Origin: Orobanche coerulescens
Taxonomy: Eukaryota > Streptophyta > Magnoliopsida > Lamiales > Orobanchaceae
DNA length: 64,000 nt
Direction: 5' to 3'
Assembly (NCBI GenBank): GCA_033398695.1
Contig: CM065809.1
Span: 85,169,644 to 85,233,643 of the forward strand
The notes beneath the pieces were generated by a model. The model ran no database searches. It worked only from the letters and a program-made list of their open reading frames with translations, and was not told where the DNA came from. How positions within the stretch are numbered: the first letter of the stretch is position 1; the number at the start of each line of letters is the position of its first letter. Positions 11,703 through 22,135 of the stretch are shown here, in pieces. The translations under genes were made by a program, and so were the position numbers.

Positions 11703-13239
11703 CGTTACGATATGAAACTTCTATAAATCACAGGACAGAGATTCTGAAAAGCATAATTATGGGGCTCCGTGTTCTAGTTCACCTCAATAAATCTATTTAT
11801 ATATCCTTAATCATGACATAAAATCTTAAGGATATCAAGGGACACTCTTACAAGCTGCTCTCAAGTTTTATGCTCATTTCAATTCAGCCTCTAAGGGTAC
11901 GTAATTATCATAACAAATGACCCGGACAAATTTAGAAGCATAAAATCTGCAGAAACTTGATTCCACAGAACTAATAACTAAGACTATATTGGTTGGGAAA
12001 ATGAGATATAATACATAGGTTAACCACTCTTAACATTAGATTATATAAAACTAAACTATAAAAAAGAACCCATATCAATTGATAAGGTCAGCAACCAAAT
12101 ATCCATTCTAAAGGATGAGCTTACAATTACACAAAGAGAATCGACAAACCAACAATTGTAAACTTACAAAAGAACACAGTTTCTTATACACATACCTGGT
12201 GTATAGTTCAATTGATTAGAAAAGTTGGTGACCGTGACTTACTGGACTGGATAGCTGCCTAGTTCTTCAACTTGCATACGGGAAATGATGCTATATTAGA
12301 GAGAGACCGATTAGTTTCTTCTTTCTTTCCTTCCCCTCCCCTACAGCAAGGATATAAATGTATTACTAAATAAAATTGGCCTTTTGTTTACACTAGCATG
12401 ATAAAGGTACAAAGTGACAAGTCCAAATAATTGGGGGGAAAACCCTTTAAGAAGTAACTCATTATCAAAAATATTTATTCGGACATGAAACAAATCAGAG
12501 GGAAAAGAAGAATCTAATTCTTACAAAGACTAAAAATGAACCAAGAGATACTTATATATTAGGATCAATATCAGCACTGACAGCATATCAATGTTAGGCT
12601 GGTATGTCTGCATAACAATGGCTAAATACATTATAAAAAGGTAATGAAATATTAAGTGGAAAATGTCATATATAAAAATTAATCTGCAGTAGCAATTATA
12701 GCTAAGATAAAACCAAAAAAATCTACAAAAGACTTAATTTCATACTTTGTAATATAAGAATAAAATCATAAGAATGCCCCTTGCTACAAAAAAAAACTAC
12801 TTATCTTGGGATGAATCAAGAACTTGGCCTCATGGTTGTGATATATAAAGAAATTTGGGAGCACGAACCAACGAACAGTATTATACAAATTGCAAATTCA
12901 GAAAAGTTTAAAATAAAGCGAACAGTACTATACAATCGTCATACCTTTTCACTAATGGCATCTTGTTGCAACAAGTACTGCACATACTTAAACATAGTAG
13001 TTAAACAAAAAAAAGACACTTCAAAACCATATATCAAAATAATGGAACTAAGGAAAGAGGAAGAGCATTACCTAAATCATAAAGAAGACGTAAATCACAC
13101 AAATAAAGCTCTAAATCGAATCCTTAAACCACCGTGCCACAAATTGAAGCACTAACCCTCTGTGAAGCACATATCGAAGCCCTCAATCATATTAAAACTC
13201 AAATCAAAGAACAAATTGAACAAAAAATGAGAGAAGAAG

Positions 13240-13282
<43 letters not shown>

Positions 13283-14670
13283 GGGGGGGGGGGGGGCAAA
13301 CAATACATAAAACCCAAAAAGGATGAAACCTTAATTGAAACATACAAATTACATATAGCAAATTGAAGCATGAGATGGGTAGTACCTGAATAAAAACAAG
13401 TTGGAACCCTGATTGAAAAAGAACTCTTAAGTAGAAGCTCGAACCCTAATCGATGGACATCCGATCTCCTACCTCCGTTTATTTACTGCAACGGCTACAG
13501 ACACATTCTAACCCCGACATCCAGAAGTTAAGAAGGAGAGGAAGCGGAAGCTGACTGAAAATAGATTTGCTAGCTTTCTTTAGTGGTTTTCTCTCTCTCC
13601 GTGTTAGTCCGCTCACTACCTAGGTCGAAGACTCTTGTTCTATCAGAGATAAGTCACTTGCCCGAAGCTAGAACCCAAACTGGGCCCTAAAGCCTAATCG
13701 AAGAGAACTTTCAAATTGAACCACAAATCGAGATGGAGAGTGAAGCCCTATAACCAGAACGAGAGAGAATTAAGAGAGAACGATTGCAAGAGAATGAGTG
13801 GTATCTGTTAATTTAGCAAGTGAGAACGAGTAGTATATGTTCAAAATTATTTTAGTTAAAAACGCGATATATTTGCCGCTCACATATTTCACAATTATAA
13901 TCATGTGATTTGCACGTGTTTATATTTATAATTTTTTTTTTATAAATTTTATATTATTGTTAAAGTATATACATTTTAAAATTTTTAAAAAGTATATTAT
14001 TTTTATAAAATTATGATTTACACCTTTTGCAAGTTTTTAACATTTATTAAAAATAATATTATATTTGAATTGATTTATTTAATAAATATATCATATTATG
14101 AATTCCATGCTTCCATGTTTACGTTTCCATATGTTTTTAAAAAAATGAATTATTTTTGTTAACTTAATGTTTTTGAAATTTACATATTAAAATTTATAAT
14201 GTGTATTTATATTAAATAATTGAAATATATATTAATTAAAATTTATATTATATTATATATTAAATTTGAAAGTAAAACATAGATAATAATTTAAATCTCA
14301 TTATGTATATTTTTGATAATATATTAAATATATATTAAATATAAATAATTTAAGTCAAATTTATCATATGTTATATATCAAACTTTAAAAGTAAAAAAAT
14401 ATCAGAATTTAAATTACATTTCATTGTATTTGTATTTGTATTTATTTTTGACAATAACTCGAAAAAATTATTAATAAATTATATATAATGCAACACCATC
14501 AAAGGTGTTGCACGTCACGTAACCTCATTTTTATCTTGCAACACCAAATGTATATCTAGTGCAATACTATTTCAGTAGTGTTTCACAAGATCAAAATTGA
14601 GCAATCTATTGAAATGCTTTCACGGCAACACTTGCTAAAAGTATTGCCTACGAGCACTTATGGCGTAGTG
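11703..14670. other. CACTA_B right part, no gene recognised
   Basis: AT-rich sequence without a credible long frame. Between 13380 and 13800 the base composition changes and the minus strand has CT-rich tracts and GGGTTCGAGC / TTAGGGCTT-like segments reminiscent of a plant promoter or 5' UTR; this may be the start of a lost element gene or a captured host fragment. Very AT-rich from 13850 to 14480, then subterminal GCAACACC repeats to the right terminus. The frame 12781-13155 has no recognisable domain. Confidence 0.5.
13240..13297. repeat. Compound simple repeat (TA)n(GA)n(G)n
   Basis: TA repeats, then GA repeats, then a run of about 14 G. The poly-G length is a likely sequencing or assembly weak point. 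Confidence 0.95.
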
Positions 14671-14673
14671 GCA

Positions 14674-15428
14674 CGCCGAGGAGCTAGGAGGGTGGTGAAT
14701 GACGCTCAGGGTTCCGCCGCGAACCACAATGAGGACGGGAACACTGCCGAGACCCATCCTGCTGGGGGCCAGCCGCCACCAGTTAATCAAAACGATCAGG
14801 AGGCGGAACGCCAGAATAACAACCCGGGAGGCATGGACCCAGCTTTTGTTCAGGCCCTTGCCCAGGCTATCGCCATGGGAATTGCTCAGGTCAAGCAGGC
14901 GGAACGGATACCGGTCATCAATGTGGAAGAAAACGCAGGAAGAGACCGATGGTTGGGAGAGATGCTGAAGGCTAGGCCTCCATTATTTGACGAGACAGGA
15001 GAGAAACACGTGGACGACTGGATTTCTGAAATGGAGACTGCCTTCGAAGTAATCGGATGCCCAGAGAACCGGAAGGTGCCGCTCGGGATTAATCAACTCC
15101 ATGACACTGTTGCACGTTGGTGGAGGACTTACAGTCCAGAGGACCGAGTGGTCGGGTGGACCGAATTTGCCCGACTACTACGGAGCGAGTACTGTCCCAG
15201 ATCAGCCTGAACCGCTCGCGCACGAGACTTTTTCAGTGCCGGACCTCAGAACATGCCAGTACCAGAGATCATTCGGGCCTACCGAACCGAGCTAAGTTAC
15301 ATCTCACATATGGTTCCATCAGAAGATCAACAAATATGCCACCTTGCACAGAGGTTGCCGGAGGATGTACAATGCTATGCCGCCGGATTTCACTGCACGA
15401 CCCTGAGGGCATACGAAGAGGTAGTCAC
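14674..15428 (+). pseudogene. Gypsy_A gag, N-terminal and central part (copy 1)
   Basis: This continues the gag whose ATG (9046) and first codons lie left of CACTA_B. The open block to 15207 has an acidic/Gln-rich N-terminus, FVQALAQAIAMGIAQVKQ, then the retrotransposon gag core with DWISEMETAFEVIGCPE and RWWRTYSPED. A TGA at 15208-15210 interrupts it; copy 2 has CGA there, so this is a C-to-T change at a CpG. The frame continues with TELSYISHMV and LAQRLPEDVQ until Copia_B at 15429. Confidence 0.88.
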
Positions 15429-16985
15429 TGTTGACTCAAAATGTATTTTGATGATAATTACATTCAAAACATTTAATTGGATCAATCTCGGCACGATAAT
15501 ATTTTGAAGGAGTAAATCATAGCTAACGCACGCTACGTATCATATCATAGCGCACGCTATCGGGACATTCATATACAGACCAGTCAAGTCAGCTGCAGCC
15601 TACTGAAGTCGCCTGATCGATAGCGCACGCAAGCTATACAATGTTAGCGCACGCTAAGAACCTAAAGTTAGCGCACGCTATACAACAAATATAACGCACG
15701 CTATCGCAAGTCTCCAGAGGTCAGTGAAGTCTGGAAGGAAATCAGAATTGGACGTTGCTCACGCTACACATATATTCTTACGTACGCTAAAGGGAGGACA
15801 TAGCGCATGTTACTTATCATCTCTAGCGCACGCTACCAATATTATGGTTAGTAGTCCAGTAGCTACTGGACTCATTTCGTCAAGGCTTTTACGTACGCTA
15901 CACAAGGTAACGTACGTTAATGAAAGAACTCAGTAGCGCACGCTAAGGCAAAGGAACTAGCGCACGCTAAAAAGAATCTGCATATTACAGTTTGAATTTC
16001 AACCGTTGGAAGCAAGAGTCAATGAAGATCCGGAAAATCTGGAAAAGCTGTATTTAATTAATGCTAGCGCACGCTATGCATACTTGATAGCGCACGCTAA
16101 TCATGAATTTGGCCGTTGGATAAAGAGTTGTTGGAGAGAAAATCGGATATTGTCAAAGTCAAGATCGAAGACTAGTTGACCAAGACGTTAGCGCACGCTA
16201 CCATTTCATTACTAGCGCACGCTAGACATGGTATTTTACCGTTGCAACAGTCTTTGTGACCGTTCAGAGATTTCAAGTCAAAATCCGTTAGCGCACGCTA
16301 CAGGGCACTATTAGCGCACGCTAATAGTATGTTTTTCAGAATTTGAAGGCTGTCTCACACCTATAAATACCCGAAGGACTTGGGTATCAAACACACAACT
16401 TCAAGCATTCAAGCATACAAGCATACAAGCAATCAAAGCGTTCTTGAGCTCAGATTTATATATTTTATTGCATTACAAGTTGTGAGAAAAGAAAGATACA
16501 AGAGCGATTTCAATTGTAATATCTAGTATTCTTTGTACTCTTTCATTTGGTTGTAAGTGTTGCATCACTTACACTTGAGCGAAAAAGAAACGAATCAAGA
16601 GTCACTAATCCGGTGTTATTAGGATCTTTGATCCGGCATTGTTAGGATTATACTCCCATATTCGTAGAGTGAGGATTATCTAGTTCCTATAGAACACTAG
16701 ATAAACAATCATTCATATTGAGGGAAAGGTTGAGCTTGGACCGATAGAAGACAAGCGGATTGTAACGGTTGTAAACTCGGACCGATAGAAGACGAGTGAA
16801 GTTTGTGGTTTTTCTTAAGCCAATAGAAAAAGAAAGTCGGAGAGAGGACGTAGGCAAGTTGCCGAACCTCTATAAATTCTTGAGTCTTTAAATTCTGCAC
16901 TATTTTCTTTTTACGCTACAAGAAATTTCAGTATTCCGCATCACCACTATTCAACCCCCCTTCTAGTGGTGAATTTATCTCTTCA
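15429..16985 (+). repeat. Copia_B 5' LTR
   Basis: It begins TGTTGACTCAAAATG and ends TTTATCTCTTCA, directly followed by the primer site. U3 holds the motif cluster 15524-16323; the TATA box is at 16361-16367; downstream are short CAAGCAT repeats (16400-16430) and AT-rich transcribed sequence. The short frames 15724-15936 and 16709-16900 occur in both LTRs and are not genes. Confidence 0.97.
15524..16370 (+). promoter_or_regulatory. Copia_B U3 enhancer-like array of TAGCGCACGCTA and TATA box
   Basis: About 20 copies of the 12-mer between 15524 and 16323; most are exactly TAGCGCACGCTA, others are TAACGCACGCTA, TTACGTACGCTA, TAACGTACGTTA. The spacing is irregular (roughly 12-110 bp), and copies sometimes occur as close pairs. 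CTATAAATAC at 16361-16370 is a clear TATA box about 40 bp after the last copy. A role as a binding site for a dimeric protein is inferred from the inverted half-sites; no factor can be named. Confidence 0.85.
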
Positions 16986-16987
16986 GT

Positions 16988-16999
16988 TGGTATCGGAGC
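16988..16999 (+). other. Copia_B primer binding site
   Basis: TGGTATCGGAGC two bases after the LTR, complementary to initiator Met-tRNA with one G:U wobble. Confidence 0.9.
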
Positions 17000-17047
17000 G
17001 GGTCTCTTTTTAAAAGGTTTAACCACCTAAGAGAAAAAGATCCGCAA

Positions 17048-18751
17048 ATGGCACTTCTTGGCCAAATTGAAGGAAATGCTCTCAACCGTCCTCCTTTCTT
17101 CGACGGTTCCAATTTCATGACGTGGAAAAAGAAGATGGCGATCTTTGTTCAAGCCTACGATATTGAAATCTGGAAAGTTATTGCTCTCGGTCCTAAACTT
17201 GCTAAAAATGAAGATGGATCGTTGAAAAAGATCGAAGAATTCAACGATGAGGATTGGAGAAACACGCATGTCAACTCACGAGCTACTCAACTCCTCTATT
17301 GCGCTCTCAATCCCGAAGAACTCAATAGGATATCGTCCTATGAAAGTGCAAAAGAAATTTGGGAAATTCTCGAAGTCACTCACGAGGGAACCACCCAAGT
17401 CAAGGAGACCAAAATTAATATGTTACTCCATGACTACGAATTATTTTCCATGAAAGACGAGGAAACGATCACAAATATGTTGGATCGATTTTCGGCTATA
17501 ACAAACGGTCTTGCATCTTTCGGAAAGCCTATATCGAGCAGCGACAAAGCTAAGAAAATTCTTCGATCGTTGCCACGAGAATGGGATGCCACGGTCACCG
17601 CAATCATGGAATCCAAGGATCTCAACAAGCTCGAATTTAGTGCCCTCATCGGGTCACTCATCAACTATGAGATCGTTCTCAAGTCAAGAGGTACAAAACC
17701 AAATCCTCGGGAAAGAGTAGTCGCATTCAATGTTGACAGCGACGTTGAGGAAGATGTTGCCGAAGATGAAGACGACGAGGAACTCGCTCTTTATGCCAAA
17801 AACTTTAGAAGATACAAAAACTTAATTCAATAGAGGCGAAGTTTTCTTGGTCGGGATGGCAAACCGGAGCAAAAGAAGAGTGGCTACACTCCTATCAAGA
17901 AGTTCGACAATAATTGTCGGAAATGTGGTCAAGCCGGTCATTATGCCAAAGAATGCCGAGGATCCTCTTCAAAACCGCAAATGGAAAGATTCAAAAAGAA
18001 GGAGGTTCTAATCGCATCTTGGAGTGATGACGAGGAGGAGATTGAAAGATCTCTAGACGCAAATCTTGCATTCATGGCCCTCGACTCCGAAAACAATATC
18101 GAGGTAAGCTCTAAACTCAATGATGACGAATATGACTCTTTTGATTTTTGTGAATCACAAGAAGTTCATCAAGATGATGAGTTGTTGAGTGCGTTTGAAT
18201 CATTAAATACGGAGTATGACGAGATGGTTAAATTAAATATATCTTTAAAGAGAAAAATAAAATCTCTAGAACTCGAAAACTCCTCGCTTCAAAACAAGGG
18301 CAAAACTATTGAGACCGACCATACTCCATGTCTTGAAAAAGAAAATGTTTTGAAAATTGAGTTAACAAAAACTCAAAAGGAGCTAAAATATATTTTGAAC
18401 AAATTTACTCTTGGAAATGAGAAATTCGAAAGGCTCCTATCTATTCAAAAATCGCCCTTGCTCAAACACGGTCTTGGTTTCGACCCTTTTAAACGGGAAC
18501 AATCCCTTATTAACCTTGACAAAATAAAGAAAACCGAAACCGAGAACCCAAAAGATCCGTTCAAACGAGTTTACAATGTTAATACTCATTCAAAGTTAAG
18601 AACTATCAAAGTTAAGCAAATATGGGTTCCGAAAGGGACGATTGTTCCGAATGCTATAAGCATAGTTAACCTTGGAGGACCCAAACGGGCTTGGGTACCG
18701 AAACAACCAAGAAATTCTACTTTTGTAGGTACCGGCACCAAGGAAAAACAA
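17048..18751 (+). pseudogene. Copia_B gag (one in-frame stop)
   Basis: Start ATG at 17048, 49 bp after the primer site. The first 261 codons form a UBN2-type copia gag with an N-terminal PPFFDGSNFMTWKKKM motif, LYCALNPEE, IWEILEVTHEGT and an acidic tail. A single TAG at 17831-17833 interrupts the frame. The same frame then continues through a CCHC zinc knuckle (CRKCGQAGHYAKEC, 17915-17956) and a Lys/Glu-rich coiled-coil region to 18763. A small deletion near 18752 then shifts the frame before protease. The stop could be a mutation or, less likely, a programmed readthrough site. Confidence 0.9.
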
Positions 18752-18752
18752 G

Positions 18753-21700
18753 TGGTACATTGATAGCGGATGCTCAAGGCACATGTGCGGTTCCGAGGAC
18801 TTATTTGAAGACCTCGAATATCAAGATCAAGGACATGTGACCTTTGGAGATAATCAAAAGGGAAAAATCAAAGGAATCGGCAAAGTCGGTAAGGAACCTT
18901 CTCCCTCTATCAACAAAGTACTATTTGTTGAAGGTTTGCATCATAATCTCCTTAGCGTTTCGCAACTTTGTGATGAAGGTTTTAAAATTCTATTTGAGCA
19001 AACGCATTGCACGGCATTTAGAAATAATAAAATCGCATTCATTGGTTTGAGATGTGGAAACATCTATATTGTTGATCTTAATGATAAGAGTTCATTCAAT
19101 GAAAAATGCCTTATTACCTTGGATGACAATGCATATTTATGGCATCGAAAATTGGGGCATACCTATCTACCTATTATTTCTATCCTATCTAGACACGACC
19201 TTGTTCGTGGATTGCCCAAACTCAAATTCGATAGAAAACATTTGTGTGAATCATGCATTAAAGGGAAACATACTCGAGAATCGTTTAAACCAAAATTCGA
19301 GGTTTCCACTAGTCGAGTCCTTGAACTCGTGCATATGGATTTGATTGGACCATCTAGACATGTTAGTTTAAATGGTAAACTTTATACTTTGGTTATTGTT
19401 GATGATTTCTCTCGATTTACTTGGGTTAGATTTTTAGCTCATAAAGATGATGCATTTTCCGAGTTTTCTAAATGGTGTCGTTTGGTATCAAACGAAAAAA
19501 ACCTCTCCATAATTTCTATTCGCACCGACCACGGAGGTGAATTTGATTGCACCCCGTTTGAACTTTTATGTGATAAATACAGTATTAATCACAATTTTTC
19601 GGCTCCTAGAACGCCTCAACAAAATGGAGTTGTTGAAAGGAAAAACCGATCTTTGGAAGAAATGTCGAGGACAATGCTAAATGAATACTCTCTTCCACGA
19701 TACTTTTGGGCCGAAGCAATCTTTACGGCATGTTATGTGATTAACCGAGTTCACGTCCGTAGAACTCATCTTAAAACCCCTTATGAATTATGGAAGGGCA
19801 AAAAGCCCAATATTGCTTACTTTCATCCTTTTGGTTGCAATGTATTTATTTTGAACAATGGCAAGGATAACTTGGACAAGTTTGATGCCAAATCCGACTC
19901 CGGAATATTTCTTGGCTATTGTATGAATAGTAAAACATATCGTGTCTATAATATTAGAACGAATAAAGTTGAAGAATCCATACACGTTAAATTCAATGAT
20001 ATGATCTCACCCCCGAGAAAGGTAGAATATTTTGATGATGCAGGTACCTTTCCGGATCCCTCACCCGAAGTGAAGAAAATTTCGGAAATCGAAACGAACA
20101 CAATTGTTGATTTACCGAAAGATTGGAGGCACATCAAAGACCATCCGAAGGATCTCGTGATCGGAAACATTGAAGACGGTGTTCAAACCCGAAGGAGGAC
20201 CACCGAGTTTATGGCTCATTGTGCCTTTGTATCCGAAATAGTTCCCAAGAATATATCCGAAGCTCTCGATGATGAAAGTTGGGTAATGGCAATGCAAGAG
20301 GAGCTTGTGCAATTCAAGCACAATAATGTATGGAATTTAGTTCCCGCGCCCAAAGACAAAAAAATTATCGGAACTAAATGGGTGCATAAAATCAAGAGTG
20401 ACGAAGACGGCTATCCCATTCGAAATAAATCTCGTTTGGTCGCTCAAGGATATAATCAAGAAGAAGGTCTTGATTACGAAGAAAGTTTTGCTCCGTGGCT
20501 CGACTCAAGCCATTCGCTTGCTTTGTGCATTTGCCGCTCATAAGAAGATTAAACTATTTCAAATGGATGTCAAAGTGCATTCTTGAATGGTTTCATTCAA
20601 GAAGAAGTCTACAAGCAACCTCCGGTTTTGAAGACCATCATTTTCCGGATCATGTCTACAAGCTCAACAAGGCACTCTACGGGTTGAAGCAAGCACCCCG
20701 AGCATGGTATGATCGTTTAAGTCAATTTTTAATAGCAAATGACTATAAAAGAGGCAAAGTCGATAATACCTTGTTTGTTAAAATACTAAATGATGATATA
20801 CTTGTTTGCCAAATTTACGTTGATGACATTGTTTTTGGAGCTACTAATGAATCCTTGTGCCAAGATTTTTCTAATCTTATGAAAGGAGAATTCGAAATGA
20901 GTATGATGGGAGAATTAACGTTCTTCCTCGGACTTCAAATCAAACAATGCGAAGATGGAATTTTTATCCATCAAACGAAGTACTCAAACGATCTCCTCAA
21001 GAAATTCAATATGGAAAATAGCAAGGTGATATCTACGCCAATGTCGTCATCATTAAAACTCGAGAAAGATGAAAATGGCAAATCCGTAGATCAAAAACTA
21101 TATCGAGGTATGATCGGATCTTTGCTATATTTGACTGCATCTAGGCCAGATATAATATTTGCTACATGTCTATGTGCTCGATTCCAAGCTAATCCCAAGG
21201 AATCACATTTAATTGCTTGTAAACTCATTTTTCGTTACTTGAAAGGAACTATTGGACTAGGTCTATGGTATCCTTCGTGCTTGGATTTTAATTTAATTGC
21301 CTATAGTGACGCCGATTTCGGCGGATGCAAAATTGACAAAAAGAGTACTAGTGGTACATGTCATTTTGTTGGATCTTGTTTAATATCTTGGGGAAGTAAA
21401 AAGCAAACCAGCGTAGCATTATCTACAGCTGAGGCCGAATATGTCGCTGCAGAGAGCGCCTGTGCTCAAGTGCTATGGATTAAAAATCAACTACGCGACT
21501 ACGACATTCATTTTGAAAATACCCCTATCTTATGTGATAACACTAGTGCTATTAATTTGAGCAAAAATCCTGTTTTGCACAGTAGAACCAAACATATAGA
21601 TATTAGACATCACTTTTTACGTGATCATGTTCAAAAGAAAGACATCTGCTTAATTTTTGTCGGGACGAAGGATCAACTTGCTCACATCTTTACAAAACCT

Positions 21701-21766
21701 CTTCCCGAAGAATCTTTTAACTCCATTCGTTTACAACTTGGCATGGGACATGTAGACAACTTTTGA
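18753..21766 (+). pseudogene. Copia_B pol: protease, integrase, reverse transcriptase, RNase H
   Basis: Domain order is that of Ty1/copia. Protease WYIDSGCSRHMCG has its active site DSGCS at 18762-18776. GAG-pre-integrase has WHRKLGH near 19141. The integrase core has HMDLIGPS, RTDHGGEF (19521) and PRTPQQNGVVERKN (19606), the D..D..E pattern. RT starts NVWNLVPAPKDKK, breaks at about 20490, and resumes by about 20625 with KLNKALYGLKQAPRAWYDRL and the catalytic YVDD at 20816-20827. RNase H ends TKHIDIRHHFLRDHV; TGA follows 21763. Two or three 1-2 base losses between 20490 and 20625 destroy the frame; the rest is open. Confidence 0.93.
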
Positions 21767-21811
21767 AATAAGCTTCTACTCAAAACATCAAAATTCTTGA
21801 TTCAGATCAAT

Positions 21812-22018
21812 CGCTAGCGCGCGCTAGCTTCATATCCTTAACGCGCGCTAAAATCTTCATTCGATAGCGTATGCTAAACTCTACCTTCTTACGTACGCTA
21901 ATTAAAGTTTTTCGAATTCCACTGGGCAGTCCAGTAAGCCTCTCCTTTTCGCCTAACGTACGCTAATCTTATAAAACCTAGCGTACGCTAACTTAAACTT
22001 CGCTGACTATATATATGC
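21812..22018 (+). promoter_or_regulatory. Putative internal promoter of Copia_B ORF3
   Basis: Between pol (ends 21766) and ORF3 there are six to seven variants of the U3 motif (TAGCGCGCGCTA, TAACGCGCGCTA, TAGCGTATGCTA, TTACGTACGCTA, TAACGTACGCTA, TAGCGTACGCTA). A TATA-like CTATATATATGC at about 22007-22018 follows, then CAACCCTAAATCACAAC. ORF3 opens about 120 bp further on. The arrangement repeats that of the LTR promoter (motifs, then TATA, then transcript start region), so a separate transcript for ORF3 is a reasonable inference. Confidence 0.65.
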
Positions 22019-22135
22019 TGTACAACCCTAAATCACAACACATTCCCTAACGCACGCAATCGACTGAAAATTTTCATCTTGCAAAAAACCCTAGCCGCAA
22101 ATCGATCTCTCCAAACTTCAATTCCTTCTCCGATC

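Larger units (their letters stand above)
9052..14670. mobile_element. CACTA_B transposon, complete ends, 5.6 kb, non-autonomous
   Basis: Left terminus CACTACACCATAAGTGCTC; right terminus, read inward on the minus strand, CACTACGCCATAAGTGCTC (one mismatch). The flanking duplication GCA sits at 9049-9051 and 14671-14673. The undisturbed site is in copy 2 at 51299-51301, which proves the insertion. Subterminal regions carry GCAACAC / GTGTTGCC repeats in both orientations (9085-9250, 9460-9560, 14490-14650). I see no transposase ORF; the only protein homology inside is a nested LINE. It is therefore probably mobilised in trans by a related autonomous element. Confidence 0.95.

Noticed and set aside
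12781..13155. 124-codon plus-strand frame in CACTA_B
   Set aside because: Lys/Asn-rich translation of AT-rich DNA with no motif and no promoter context.
13281..13297. Poly-G run as a functional G-quadruplex
   Set aside because: It is part of a degenerate simple repeat and may be a length artefact; nothing around it suggests function.
15524..16323. CRISPR-like appearance of regularly recurring 12-mers
   Set aside because: Repeats are too short, spacing is irregular, spacers are shared between the two LTRs, and the DNA is plant nuclear. This is a promoter array.
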